DNA of 30,659 bases from an uncultured Collinsella sp. (GCA_900542175.1 UQNC01000024.1:1-30659); one strand, 5' to 3'; shown: positions 1-9,336, numbered from the stretch's first letter. Notes: a model not told the origin generated them from the letters alone. Numbers and translations are program-made.

Positions 1-4
1 CAAA

Positions 5-27
5 GGAAAGCACTTAATGTGCTTTCC
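5..27 (+). terminator. Hairpin, probable terminator of the gene left of the window
   Basis: A perfect 9-bp stem (GGAAAGCAC / GTGCTTTCC) has a 5-nt TTAAT loop and is followed by GTCTT. The T-run is short, so this is only a likely Rho-independent terminator. It separates rnj from whatever lies upstream. Confidence 0.45.
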
Positions 28-276
28 GTCTTGCGCAGGACTGTAGAGCAGGAAACTTAGCCCGTGCCGGGCCCGCTGAGACCAGACCGGCGGGATAGAC
101 CGGTTCAGATGGGGCTTTGATGCATGGGTGGTCTGTTGTTGTGCAAATGGGTATCATACTGTGGTTATTGCATCGACTCTGTGATGCATGTTTGTACGTT
201 CCCGGCGGTCGGTTTGCCAGAAGCGCCCCGTCGGTTGTTCCAGACCCGTTTCGAAGAAAGGAAACCACACTAACCT
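28..276 (+). promoter_or_regulatory. Long structured leader upstream of rnj, no gene seen
   Basis: About 250 bases without a convincing ORF. Local hairpins are visible: GCCCG/CGGGC at 60-72, ACCGG/CCGGT at 86-104 continued outward by CTGA/TCAG, and TGCATC/GATGCA around 166-186. No -35/-10 pair could be assigned with confidence. An AAAGGA Shine-Dalgarno sits about 14 bases before the rnj ATG, which is far. It may be a 5' UTR with autoregulatory structure, but it matches no RNA family that I recognise. Confidence 0.25.
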
Positions 277-1947
277 ATGGCAGCTAAAAAATCATCTCCC
301 TTGAAGATCATCCCGCTCGGCGGCCTTGATGGCATCGGCAAGAACATGACGGTCTTCGAGTGCGGCGACGACATGGTGCTCGTCGACGCCGGTCTTATGT
401 TCCCGGATGACTCCCAGCCTGGTATCGACCTGGTGCTTCCCGACTACACCTATGTTCTGGAGAACGAGGAGAAGCTCCGCGGTATCATCGTCACTCACGG
501 CCACGAGGACCACACCGGTTCGCTTCCGTACCTGCTGCAGGACCTCAACAACAAGGTGCCCATCTTCTCGAGCAAGCTGACGCTCGGTTTTATCGAGGGC
601 AAGCTCTCCGAGTTCCGCATCCGCGCGCCTAAGTTCCGCGAGGTCAAGGGCGGCAGCCATGTCAACCTCGGCGGCATCTCGCTCGACTTCTTCTCGATGA
701 CGCACTCCATCCCGGGCGCTCTGGGCGTGTTCATCCGCACCAATCAAGGCACCGTTATGCACACCGGCGACTTTAAGCTCGACCAGACGCCCATCGATGG
801 CGTCACGCCCGACTATGCCGCTATCAGCCGCTTTGCCAAGCAGGGCATCGACCTGCTGCTTTCCGACTCCACCAATGCCACGGTTCCCGGCTTTACCAAG
901 TCCGAGGCCGAGGTTGGTCCCAACCTGCTGCACGCCATCAAGAACGCCCCGGGTCGCGTGTTCGTCGCATCGTTCTCGAGCCACATCCATCGTTTGCAGC
1001 AGATCTGCGATGCCGCCCGCAAGTGCGGCCGTAAGGTCGTTGTGACCGGTCGCTCCATGCTCACGAACACCCGCGTGGCGCGCGAGCTCGGTTATCTCAA
1101 CATCGATGATGCCGATATCATCGATGCCTTCGATATTGATAATCTTCCTGACGACAAGATCGTCGTCATGTGCACTGGTTCGCAGGGCGAGCCGCTGTCG
1201 GCCCTGTCCCGCATGGCCAATGGCGAGCACAAGACGCTCTCCATCCACGAGGGCGATACCGTTATCCTCTCGGCAACTCCCGTTCCTGGCAACGAGAAGG
1301 CCGTCCAGCAGGTCGTCAACAGCCTGGCCAAGCTCGGCTGCGACGTGTGGGATAAGAACCGCGCTCTCGTCCACGTCTCGGGTCACGGTAGCCAGGAGGA
1401 GCTCAAGCTCCTGATGGCCATGGCCAAGCCCACGTACTTTATGCCGGTTCACGGTGAGGCCGTGCATCTGCGCGCCCATGCCCAGCTGGCCCGCAAGATG
1501 GGCATCAAGGACGATCATATCTTTATCCTCGATAACGGCGACACGCTCGAGATGCGCGGTGGTATCGTCAAGCGCGGTACGCCCGTCGAGTCCGGCGTCG
1601 TTTACGTCGACGGCCTGCGTATCGGCGATACCGACCCCATCGTCCTGCGCGATCGCCAGAAGCTCGCCAACGACGGTATGGTCACGGCCGTTGCCATCGT
1701 CTCTCTCAAACACAAGAAGATCGAGGCCATCGAGTTCTCGGGCCGCGGCGTTTCGTTTGCCATCGACGACCAGTTCTCCGAGGATGCCTCCGCGTCCATT
1801 ATGAAGACGATCGAGAAGGGTAAGTTCAGCTTTACCAGCAGCGGTTCCGATGCCATTCGCAAGGCCGTGCGCGATTCGCTCTCTAACTTTATCTGGAGCC
1901 GTACGCGCACCCGTCCGATGATCATCCCGGTCGTCATGGAGGTTTAG
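277..1947 (+). CDS. rnj: Ribonuclease J
   Basis: This is a 556-residue metallo-beta-lactamase/beta-CASP ribonuclease with 5'-3' exonuclease and endonuclease activity in mRNA decay and rRNA maturation. The zinc-binding motif HGHEDH is at residues 74-79, followed by a beta-CASP region and a C-terminal domain; length fits the family. ATG is preferred at 277 because MAAKKSSPLKIIPLGGLDGIGKN is the usual family opening, although the Shine-Dalgarno is distant. It is followed one base after its stop by ftsK, so the two are probably co-transcribed. RNase Y is encoded about 10 kb downstream, so this cell appears to use the J/Y decay system. Confidence 0.96.
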   Translation: MAAKKSSPLKIIPLGGLDGIGKNMTVFECGDDMVLVDAGLMFPDDSQPGIDLVLPDYTYVLENEEKLRGIIVTHGHEDHTGSLPYLLQDLNNKVPIFSSKLTLGFIEGKLSEFRIRAPKFREVKGGSHVNLGGISLDFFSMTHSIPGALGVFIRTNQGTVMHTGDFKLDQTPIDGVTPDYAAISRFAKQGIDLLLSDSTNATVPGFTKSEAEVGPNLLHAIKNAPGRVFVASFSSHIHRLQQICDAARKCGRKVVVTGRSMLTNTRVARELGYLNIDDADIIDAFDIDNLPDDKIVVMCTGSQGEPLSALSRMANGEHKTLSIHEGDTVILSATPVPGNEKAVQQVVNSLAKLGCDVWDKNRALVHVSGHGSQEELKLLMAMAKPTYFMPVHGEAVHLRAHAQLARKMGIKDDHIFILDNGDTLEMRGGIVKRGTPVESGVVYVDGLRIGDTDPIVLRDRQKLANDGMVTAVAIVSLKHKKIEAIEFSGRGVSFAIDDQFSEDASASIMKTIEKGKFSFTSSGSDAIRKAVRDSLSNFIWSRTRTRPMIIPVVMEV

Positions 1948-1948
1948 T

Positions 1949-4726
1949 TTGGCGCGCGGATCTGCACAAAACGCCAAAGGCAATAAGGCCAATAACCAAC
2001 CGGCATCTGCTAAGGGTGCCGGTTCCCATCTGCGTGCCAATAAGGGCCACGAGGCGGACTTCGATGAGTTTGAGCCCTTGGTCGAGCCTTCGGCCAATCG
2101 CGATATCGCCGGCGTGGTCATCGCCGTTTTGGCGATCGCGTCCTTCATTGCCGTGATCTCACCGGCAACAGCGCCCGTGACGGCTGCTGTTGCCGGGTTC
2201 TATCACCTGGGCTTTGGCCTGGGCGCCTACGTGCTGCCGATCGTCATCTTGCTGTTTGCCGCCACGCTCTTTTTGGGTGAGGACTCGCCGCTCAACGTGC
2301 GCTCTGTCGCGGGCGGCGCCGTGGTCTTTATCGCCGTCGTCTCCATTCTTTCGCTGATGGTGCCGGGCACGAGCGATTCGTGCGACCTTATGTTTACGCC
2401 GCAGAACCTTTCCGTGTCGGGTGGCTACATTGGTGCGTTTATTGCGAGTGCGCTGCAGAATGCCCTGGGTAAGCCTGTCGCGATGGTGGTCCTGTTGGGT
2501 CTGGCCGTCGTTGGTTTTGTCATCATTGGCTTTTCGGTGGGCGGTGTGCTGCGCTCTGCCCGCGATCGTGCGGCAGATTTTGCCGAACGCCGTCGTGCCG
2601 ATGTCAACGCCAGCCCGTGGGGCGATGAAGAGGCCCTGTCTGTTCCCGGCGTCGCTCGTCCGCACCTGAGCATTCTGCGCCAGAAGGGGACTGACGCCGC
2701 GGTGACCACGGTCATGGGTGGCGATGTCGACCCGGTTTTGGATGACGACGAGGACGATGACCCATTTGTCGTCGTATCCGAGTCGGTTGAAGCCGAGCGC
2801 GCCAAGACCACGCTGCTGCCGCGCCGCCATGCCAAGAAGGGCAAGGCTGCGCCCAAGCTCAACACAAGCGAGCCCGACCCGTCTTGGTCCGATAGCGAGA
2901 TTGAGCTCACCGAGGGTGACGACGAGGACGACGAGGCTCCGCTCGAGACCGCCAAGACAACCTTGCTGCCGCGTCGCCACGCCAAGCGCGGTCAGGTCAC
3001 TGGACGGCTTTCGATGGAGGACGATCCGGACAAGGTTGACGAGTCCGAGCCGCCGTTTGCCGTGAACCCTGTTTCGGCCGCACCTCAGATTCCCGACTTC
3101 TTAAAGCATCCCAAGGTTGCCGATGCGCCTGCCACGAGTGCTGTCGAATCGGCTGCGGCTCGTGATGGGGGAGCGGACGGCGGCGCCGCAGATAACGAGG
3201 GCGAAGAAGAGGACGGCCTCAAGCTTCCGCCGCTCGAAATCCTACATGCCAACCCGCAGTCGGCTTCTGCCGCGTCTTCGGATAAGGAGCTGGAGCAGAC
3301 CGCTGAGTCACTGCAATCCACCTTGCTTGAGTTTGGCCGCAGTGCCCGCGTGGTCGGCTGGATCGCCGGCCCCACGGTGACGACCTTTAAGCTGCAACCT
3401 GGCGAGGGCGAGCGCGTGAGCAAGATTTCGAGCCTCGAGGACGATATCGCGCTTTCGCTCGCCGCCCAGTCGGTTCGTATCTTTGCCCCGATCCCCGGCA
3501 CCTCTCTCGTTGGTATCGAGATTCCCAACCGCAAGCGCCAGAACGTCAATCTGGGCGACGTGCTGCCCTATGTGAAGGGCGGTCCGCTCGAGCTCGCCAT
3601 CGGCCGCGACGCCGAGGGCACGCCGGTCGTCGCCGACCTCGCCAAGATGCCCCACCTGCTGATCGCCGGTACCACGGGTTCCGGTAAGTCGGTCATGATC
3701 AACTCCATCATCACAACCCTGCTCATGCGCGCCCTTCCCGAGGACGTTCGCCTGATTATGGTCGACCCCAAGCGCGTTGAGCTTGCGGGCTATAACGGTC
3801 TTCCGCATCTCTATGTGCCCGTGGTGACCGAGCCCAAGCAGGCCGCGAGCGCTCTGCAATGGGCTGTGTCCGAGATGGAGCGTCGCCTGAAGGTCTTCGA
3901 GCGTCTCAACGTGCGTAAGATCTCGACCTACAACGAAAAGCAGGCTGCTGGCGAGTTTGAGCATTACGACAACCCGCCGCAAAAGATGCCCTACCTGGTC
4001 ATTATCATTGACGAGCTCTCTGACCTGATGATGGTCGCCGGTAAGGATGTCGAGGCCTCGATCGTGCGTATTGCACAGCTGGGCCGTGCCGCCGGTATTC
4101 ACCTTATCGTTGCCACGCAGCGCCCCAGCTCCAACGTGGTGACGGGCCTTATCAAGGCCAACATAACCAACCGCATCGCCTTTAACGTCGCCACGGGCAT
4201 CGACTCGCGCGTCATCATCGACCAGATGGGTGCCGAGAAGCTCACCGGTTTGGGCGACATGCTGTTCTCCAAGGTCGACTGGGGCAAGCCCCGCCGTATC
4301 CAGGGCTGCTTTGTCTCGGACGACGAAATCAACGAGATTGTCGAGTTCGTCAAGTCGCAGAGTGAGCCAGACTACCACGAGGAGATCCTGTCTGCCGTGG
4401 CGCCCGCTTCCATGTCCATGGCGGGTGGCGGAGGCATTGTCCGCACCGGAGTAGCCGAGCCGCAAGACGATGATCCGCTCATTTGGGAAGCCGCCCATAT
4501 TGTGGTGGAATCGCAGCTTGGCTCCACATCTGGCCTGCAACGTCGTCTGAAGGTTGGCTATGCGCGTGCCGGGCGTATTATGGACATGCTGGAAGAAAAG
4601 GGTGTCGTCGGCCCGCCCGACGGTTCCAAGCCGCGCGAGGTCCTGTTGGACGAGGAGGGGCTTGCCGCGCTGGAATCTGTCGACGCCGAGATGGCACGTG
4701 AAGATCGTGAGTTTGGAGGATTCTGA
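1949..4726 (+). CDS. ftsK: DNA translocase FtsK/SpoIIIE
   Basis: A 925-residue septum-anchored, ATP-driven dsDNA pump that clears and resolves chromosomes at division. The order is: several N-terminal membrane helices (about residues 50-200), a long acidic linker (about 200-440), a motor domain with Walker A GTTGSGKS near 574-581 and Walker B VIIIDE near 685-690, and a C-terminal winged-helix gamma domain (about 840-915) that would read KOPS/SRS-type sites. The start is TTG at 1949, with GGAGG six bases upstream inside the end of rnj. The linker holds the 12-residue AKTTLLPRRHAK twice, at 285-296 and 335-346. The stop overlaps the next ATG by one base (TGATG), which implies translational coupling. 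Confidence 0.96.
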   Translation: MARGSAQNAKGNKANNQPASAKGAGSHLRANKGHEADFDEFEPLVEPSANRDIAGVVIAVLAIASFIAVISPATAPVTAAVAGFYHLGFGLGAYVLPIVILLFAATLFLGEDSPLNVRSVAGGAVVFIAVVSILSLMVPGTSDSCDLMFTPQNLSVSGGYIGAFIASALQNALGKPVAMVVLLGLAVVGFVIIGFSVGGVLRSARDRAADFAERRRADVNASPWGDEEALSVPGVARPHLSILRQKGTDAAVTTVMGGDVDPVLDDDEDDDPFVVVSESVEAERAKTTLLPRRHAKKGKAAPKLNTSEPDPSWSDSEIELTEGDDEDDEAPLETAKTTLLPRRHAKRGQVTGRLSMEDDPDKVDESEPPFAVNPVSAAPQIPDFLKHPKVADAPATSAVESAAARDGGADGGAADNEGEEEDGLKLPPLEILHANPQSASAASSDKELEQTAESLQSTLLEFGRSARVVGWIAGPTVTTFKLQPGEGERVSKISSLEDDIALSLAAQSVRIFAPIPGTSLVGIEIPNRKRQNVNLGDVLPYVKGGPLELAIGRDAEGTPVVADLAKMPHLLIAGTTGSGKSVMINSIITTLLMRALPEDVRLIMVDPKRVELAGYNGLPHLYVPVVTEPKQAASALQWAVSEMERRLKVFERLNVRKISTYNEKQAAGEFEHYDNPPQKMPYLVIIIDELSDLMMVAGKDVEASIVRIAQLGRAAGIHLIVATQRPSSNVVTGLIKANITNRIAFNVATGIDSRVIIDQMGAEKLTGLGDMLFSKVDWGKPRRIQGCFVSDDEINEIVEFVKSQSEPDYHEEILSAVAPASMSMAGGGGIVRTGVAEPQDDDPLIWEAAHIVVESQLGSTSGLQRRLKVGYARAGRIMDMLEEKGVVGPPDGSKPREVLLDEEGLAALESVDAEMAREDREFGGF

Positions 4727-6237
4727 TGGCTGCACGCTTTGGTGACATGCTGCTCGAGCAGCGTCGCCGAATGGGCCTTTCCATTCAGCAGGTCGCCAAC
4801 ACCATCAAAATCAGGCCGCAGATCATCGAGTTTTTCGAGACCGGTAACTTTGCTTCGATGCCGCCGCGCGGCTATGCGCAGGGCATGATTTCGAGCTATG
4901 CTCGCTTTTTGGGCCTCAATCCGCGCGAGGTCGTCAATGCCTACTTTGACGAGCTGATGGCATACGAGCGCGAGACGTCGCAGCAGGGCGGTCGTTTTCA
5001 GGACGCCGCCGGCTATGTCAATTCACGTTCCTCGGTGGATAATGGGCGCTTCTTGATGGTTCAGGGTGGTCGCTCAACGCGTTATGGTCAGCGTCCGCAG
5101 CAGGCTGGCTATATTACCGAGACGGGTTCGGGCGAGGAGATTCGCTCACAGCGTGACCGGTTCCGCAGTACGCCGATGCCCGAGGACCGTGCACTTCCCG
5201 CTGCCCGCGGCGTGGCGCGTGACCCTCGTGCCGGCTACGGCGACGGCGGCTATTCCGATCGCGGTCACCGTGGTATCTCCACCGGACGTTCTCGCAGTGG
5301 CTATGCGGACGCCGATGCCACGCAGGTGACGCCGCGTCTTCGCTCTCAATCACAGCCGTATGGCCAGCGCTCTTCGGCTCCGCGTGCGGGCCAGCGTGGC
5401 TATCAAGGCCGCGGTGAACTTGCGCCCCGCTCGGGTCAGCGCAGCCTTCAGGGCCAGGGTGGCTATCGCGGCCGTTCCGACAGCAATCGTGGTCGTATGC
5501 CTCAGGGAGGCGGCCGCAGCAGTTCCAGTCGTGGACGCGGCGGTTCCCGTACTCCTCAAAACAACGGTCTCGATCCGCGTATCGTCTACGCCGGCATCGG
5601 TGCCGTGGCGTTGCTGCTGATCGTGCTCATCGTGGTACTTCTGCGCGGCTGCGCATCTTCGACGCCCGAGACCACGCCCGAGACGCCCACTGCTACCAAG
5701 ACGACGCCCAAGAAGTCTTCTAAGAAGACCGAAACGGTCGACGAGGACGAAGACACCGATGAGGCGACGGATGAGTCGACCGATTCGGACGCCACCAAGA
5801 CGACGGCTAAAAAGGAAGAAAACGAGGTAACGAAGGTCAAGGTCTCCGTTGCCAAGGGAAAGACCGCCTGGATTGAGGTCAAGGTCGATGGCAAGTCGGT
5901 CTATGGCGCCCAGGCGACTGGCCCCTTTGAGCAGGAGTACACGCCTGAGTCCTCGATCGAGATCACCACGTCCAAGCCTTCCGATGTCACCGTTACCAAG
6001 AACGGCGAAAAGGTCCGTTACGATACCAAGACCTCGGGCGTGGCGCGTGTGACGATCACCGTTCCCAAGAAGGAGACGACTGGTTCCGAGAATGGTGAAA
6101 GTTCTGATGGTACCGACACCACCGATGGTGCCGACACCACCGACGGCACCGATGCCCAGTCCACGGATGGCGCCGATACCGCAACTGACGGCCAGACGCC
6201 CACCGATTCTACCGACTATTCGTACGATAGCTACTAA
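4726..6237 (+). CDS. RodZ-like membrane HTH protein (HTH_25 / DUF4115 type)
   Basis: 503 residues. The N-terminal Cro/CI-type helix-turn-helix (about 5-70, RFGDMLLEQRRRMGLSIQQV) is typical of RodZ/YmfM, which links MreB to the envelope. An unusually long Arg/Gly/Ser-rich, probably disordered cytoplasmic segment (about 85-280) follows, then one membrane helix (about 286-308). Outside lie a Thr/Glu/Lys-rich stretch, a compact beta-rich domain (about 365-455) resembling DUF4115, and a Thr/Asp/Gly-rich tail with repeated TDGADT-like units. It is coupled to ftsK, the classical position of this family. The cell-shape role is inferred from the family; the RG-rich segment is not part of standard RodZ. 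Confidence 0.8.
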   Translation: MAARFGDMLLEQRRRMGLSIQQVANTIKIRPQIIEFFETGNFASMPPRGYAQGMISSYARFLGLNPREVVNAYFDELMAYERETSQQGGRFQDAAGYVNSRSSVDNGRFLMVQGGRSTRYGQRPQQAGYITETGSGEEIRSQRDRFRSTPMPEDRALPAARGVARDPRAGYGDGGYSDRGHRGISTGRSRSGYADADATQVTPRLRSQSQPYGQRSSAPRAGQRGYQGRGELAPRSGQRSLQGQGGYRGRSDSNRGRMPQGGGRSSSSRGRGGSRTPQNNGLDPRIVYAGIGAVALLLIVLIVVLLRGCASSTPETTPETPTATKTTPKKSSKKTETVDEDEDTDEATDESTDSDATKTTAKKEENEVTKVKVSVAKGKTAWIEVKVDGKSVYGAQATGPFEQEYTPESSIEITTSKPSDVTVTKNGEKVRYDTKTSGVARVTITVPKKETTGSENGESSDGTDTTDGADTTDGTDAQSTDGADTATDGQTPTDSTDYSYDSY

Positions 6238-6263
6238 GCCGCTCGTACGCGAAAGGAAACATC

Positions 6264-6761
6264 ATGGCTAAAGATTCCAGCTTCGACGTCGTGTCCGAGG
6301 TCAACATGCAAGAGGTCGACAACGCCTTCCAGCAAACCACGCGTGAGATTTCCCAGCGCTATGACCTGAAGGATTCCGGCGCCACGATCGAGCTTTCGAA
6401 GGGCGACAAGCTCTTTACGATCAACGCCCCGGCCGACTTTGTCTCCAAGCAGATTATCGACGTGCTGAGCTCCAAGCTCATCAAGCGCGGCATCGACCTC
6501 AAGGCTGTCTCGTGGGATGCTCCGCAGGCGGCATCGGGCGGCACCGTGCGCGTGCTCGGCCATATCGTCGAGGGTATCGACCAGACGACCGCCAAGAAGA
6601 TCAACAAGGACATCAAGGACCAAAAGCTCAAGGTCAAGGTGACTATCGAGGCCGACAAGCTGCGTGTTTCCTCTGCTTCGAAGGACGCGTTGCAGACCGT
6701 GATCCAGTTCCTGCGCGACCAGGACTACGGCCAGCCGCTGCAGTTCACCAACTACCGCTAA
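6264..6761 (+). CDS. yajQ: YajQ family cyclic-di-GMP-binding protein
   Basis: 165 residues, the usual family length (about 163). The characteristic opening DSSFDVVSEVNMQEVDNAFQ and closing DQDYGQPLQFTNYR are intact. YajQ proteins are small cytosolic double-ferredoxin-fold proteins; some bind c-di-GMP and modulate transcription factors, and nucleic-acid binding has also been reported. AAAGGA lies 6-9 bases before the ATG. It sits between the RodZ-like gene and rimO in the same direction, with 26 and 27 base gaps. The biological role in this organism cannot be read from context. Confidence 0.95.
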   Translation: MAKDSSFDVVSEVNMQEVDNAFQQTTREISQRYDLKDSGATIELSKGDKLFTINAPADFVSKQIIDVLSSKLIKRGIDLKAVSWDAPQAASGGTVRVLGHIVEGIDQTTAKKINKDIKDQKLKVKVTIEADKLRVSSASKDALQTVIQFLRDQDYGQPLQFTNYR

Positions 6762-6788
6762 TATCATTCGAAAGGACTGCTCTCCAAC

Positions 6789-8138
6789 ATGGATACACCG
6801 TTGGGCTCCGTGCTCTACATCACCCTCGGGTGCGCTAAGAACGAGGTTGACACCGACCGCATGCGTTCTCTTTTGACCGCCGCGGGCTACGAGGAGGCAT
6901 TCGACCCACAGGATGCCGATATCGCCATCGTCAATACATGCTCGTTCCTCGCCTCCGCAACGTCCGAGAGCATCGAGACCACGCTCGAGCTCGCCAACGA
7001 GGTTCAGGACGGCGTTCGTTCTTGTCCCATCGTCATGTGCGGCTGTGTGCCGTCGCGCTATGGCGACGACCTGCCTGACGAGCTGCCCGAGGTCGCTGCC
7101 TTTGTGAAGGCCGACGAGGAGGACGGCATCGTGGCGGTCATCGATGGCGTGCTGGGTGTCGAGCGTGAGATCGCTGCCTATATTCCGCAAGTAAAGCGCA
7201 CTGTCGAGGGCGCTGTTGCTTACGTCAAGATTTCCGATGGCTGCAACCGCTTCTGCAGCTTCTGCATGATCCCCTATATTCGCGGTCGCTATCATTCGCG
7301 CAATGCCGAGAGCATTATCTCCGAGGTACGCGACCTGGTTGCCGGCGGTGTGCGCGAGATCGTGCTGATTGGCCAGGACACGGGTATTTGGGGCACCGAC
7401 TTTGCCGACGAAGACGTCACCGATGGCTCGCCGCGCAATCTGGCGCAGCTGCTGCATGCCGTCGCCGAGGCCGTGCGCCCGCACAACGTCTGGGTCCGCG
7501 TGCTCTATCTGCAGCCCGAGGGCATGACCGACGAGCTTATCGATACGATTCGCGATACGCCCGAGGTGCTGCCTTATATCGATATCCCCGTGCAGCACTG
7601 CGACGCGCGCATCCTCAAGGCTATGCGCCGTTCTGGTTCGCGCCAGGAGCTCGAGGACCTGTTCCGCGATCTGCGTGAGCGTATCCCCGGCATCGTGATC
7701 CGTTCCACGGCCATGGTCGGCTTCCCGACCGAGACCGACGACGAGTTCCGCGACCTTATCGACTTTATGGACACCGTCGGCTTTGACTACACGAGCGTCT
7801 TTGCCTACTCGCAGGAGGAGGGCAGCCTGGCCGCCAAGATGGAGGGTCAGGTCGATGAGGAGGTCAAGCTCGAGCGCGCCCAGGAGGCCATGGACCTGGC
7901 CGAGTCGCTCGGTTTTGCCGCCACCGCCGCACATGTGGGCGAGCGCGCCCAGGTGATCGTCGACGGCATCGAGGAGACCGAGGACGGCGCCGAGCTGATC
8001 GGCCATGCTTGGTTCCAGGCGCCCGATTCCGATGGCGCGGTGCACTTGGACGCCAGCGAGGCGTCCGTGGGCGATATTCTGACGGTCGAGTTTACCGATA
8101 GCTTCTGCTATGAGCTTATCGGCCATGTTGTGGAGTAG
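6789..8138 (+). CDS. rimO: Ribosomal protein S12 methylthiotransferase RimO
   Basis: 449-residue radical-SAM methylthiotransferase that adds a methylthio group to the conserved aspartate of ribosomal protein S12. The N-terminal UPF0004 domain starts at LGCAKNEVD (Cys15), with further cluster cysteines in NTCSF and MCGC. The radical-SAM cluster motif CNRFCSFC has Cys152, Cys156 and Cys159. A C-terminal TRAM domain ends the protein. The opening LGCAKNEVDTDRM is the signature that separates RimO from MiaB (TFGCQMNQHDSE), which is also encoded here at about 14.8 kb, so the two paralogues can be told apart. Confidence 0.96.
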   Translation: MDTPLGSVLYITLGCAKNEVDTDRMRSLLTAAGYEEAFDPQDADIAIVNTCSFLASATSESIETTLELANEVQDGVRSCPIVMCGCVPSRYGDDLPDELPEVAAFVKADEEDGIVAVIDGVLGVEREIAAYIPQVKRTVEGAVAYVKISDGCNRFCSFCMIPYIRGRYHSRNAESIISEVRDLVAGGVREIVLIGQDTGIWGTDFADEDVTDGSPRNLAQLLHAVAEAVRPHNVWVRVLYLQPEGMTDELIDTIRDTPEVLPYIDIPVQHCDARILKAMRRSGSRQELEDLFRDLRERIPGIVIRSTAMVGFPTETDDEFRDLIDFMDTVGFDYTSVFAYSQEEGSLAAKMEGQVDEEVKLERAQEAMDLAESLGFAATAAHVGERAQVIVDGIEETEDGAELIGHAWFQAPDSDGAVHLDASEASVGDILTVEFTDSFCYELIGHVVE

Positions 8139-8147
8139 GAGAGCATC

Positions 8148-8786
8148 GTGGCAAACGAGAGCAATAAGGAACTGACGAGTGTTTGGACGCCCGCCAACAT
8201 CGTGACGTGCGTTCGCATCGTCTTTATCCCGGTGTTCATGATCGTGTCGGCGCTTTCTCACACGAGTGTTGCCGGTACAGATTGGAGCACCTTCGACGGC
8301 CCGCTCGCCGCCGCTGCCTTCATTCTGTATGTTATCCTGTCGTGCACCGATAAGGTCGACGGTTATCTGGCGCGCTCGCGCAACGAGATTACCGATTTCG
8401 GTAAGTTCTTGGACCCCATCGCCGATAAGCTGCTGGTGTTCTCGGCTCTGCTGCTGTTCTTGGATTTTGGCGCTGTGACCGTGTGGTCCGTGTTCATTAT
8501 CCTGTTCCGTGAGCTTCTGGTGAGCGCCCTTCGCATGGTCGCGAGTGCCGCCGGCGTGGTCGTTGCCGCCGATAAGCTTGGCAAGTACAAGACGGCGACT
8601 ACGATGGTCTCCATCTGCGGTTACCTGTGCGTCTTTGCGATGGCCGGCTTGCACCTTGGCCCGTTGGCGCTGACGCTCGGCATCTACTCGGTGTCGCGCT
8701 TCCTGTACGCCGTTGCCGTTGTCCTGACCGTTATCTCGGGCGCCCAGTACTTCTGGAACTGCCGCAAGATCGTCTTTTCGGTCTAG
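8148..8786 (+). CDS. pgsA: CDP-diacylglycerol--glycerol-3-phosphate 3-phosphatidyltransferase
   Basis: 212-residue integral membrane enzyme making phosphatidylglycerol phosphate, the first committed step to phosphatidylglycerol and cardiolipin. The CDP-alcohol phosphotransferase motif is complete: DG-YL-AR, eight residues, G-KFL-D-PIA-D (in the stretch after CTDKVDG). Several hydrophobic helices surround it. The start is GTG at 8148, with AGGAG seven to nine bases upstream overlapping the rimO stop. The pgsA-cinA-recA order is conserved in Bacillota and supports this as the true PgsA; a second CDP-alcohol transferase gene occurs at 28996-29700. Confidence 0.92.
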   Translation: MANESNKELTSVWTPANIVTCVRIVFIPVFMIVSALSHTSVAGTDWSTFDGPLAAAAFILYVILSCTDKVDGYLARSRNEITDFGKFLDPIADKLLVFSALLLFLDFGAVTVWSVFIILFRELLVSALRMVASAAGVVVAADKLGKYKTATTMVSICGYLCVFAMAGLHLGPLALTLGIYSVSRFLYAVAVVLTVISGAQYFWNCRKIVFSV

Positions 8787-8792
8787 GTCCTG

Positions 8793-9329
8793 GTGGGTAT
8801 GACGGACTCTTTTGAGCAGATTTCCGCACATAACGAGGAGCTGGCGCGTCATATTGTCGAGCGCGCGAGCGCTCGGGGCGTGACGGTTTCGACGGCTGAG
8901 TCGCTGACGGCAGGTATGATCGCCTCGACGATTGCCGATATCCCGGGCGCCTCGGCGGTGCTGCGTGGCGGTGCGGTGACCTACTGCGATGAGATCAAGC
9001 ATCGCGTTTTGGGCGTTGATCAGGAGACGCTCGACCGCTATACCGCGGTGTCGCATCAGACCGCGCGCGAGATGGCGGCGGGTTCGCTGGAGCTGTACCA
9101 GAGCGATATTTCAGTGAGCGCAACGGGTTATGCCGGCCCCGGCGGCGGCACTGAGGACGATCCGGCTGGCACTTTCTATATTGGCTGGGCGTATCGCGCG
9201 GCTGATGGGGAAGTGCCGGTCGTGGACTCTGTGCGCTGCCACTATGAGGGCGACCGTTCGTGTGTTCGTGCCCATGCGGTCGCGGAGGCATTGGGACGCA
9301 TTGTCCTTGTGCTTAACTCTATGGAATAG
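8793..9329 (+). CDS. cinA: CinA C-terminal-type nicotinamide-nucleotide amidohydrolase
   Basis: 178 residues corresponding to only the C-terminal (PncC) domain of CinA, which deamidates NMN in pyridine nucleotide recycling. The family hallmarks STAESLTAGMIASTIADIPGAS and GPGGGTEDDPAGTFYIGWA are present. The N-terminal MoCF-like domain of full-length CinA is absent, a common arrangement. The start is GTG at 8793 with AGG five bases upstream; an in-frame ATG at 8799 is an alternative. It is the last gene before a strong terminator, so recA is transcribed separately. Confidence 0.9.
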   Translation: MGMTDSFEQISAHNEELARHIVERASARGVTVSTAESLTAGMIASTIADIPGASAVLRGGAVTYCDEIKHRVLGVDQETLDRYTAVSHQTAREMAAGSLELYQSDISVSATGYAGPGGGTEDDPAGTFYIGWAYRAADGEVPVVDSVRCHYEGDRSCVRAHAVAEALGRIVLVLNSME

Positions 9330-9336
9330 ACGTGTT

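Noticed and set aside
292..2148. 618-codon minus-strand frame opposite rnj
   Set aside because: It is antisense to an intact RNase J gene, is low in complexity, and shows no family features.
6234..9056. 940-codon open frame on the minus strand across yajQ, rimO, pgsA and cinA
   Set aside because: It is a mirror of four well-recognised genes, a known effect of biased codon use; it has no recognisable domains.
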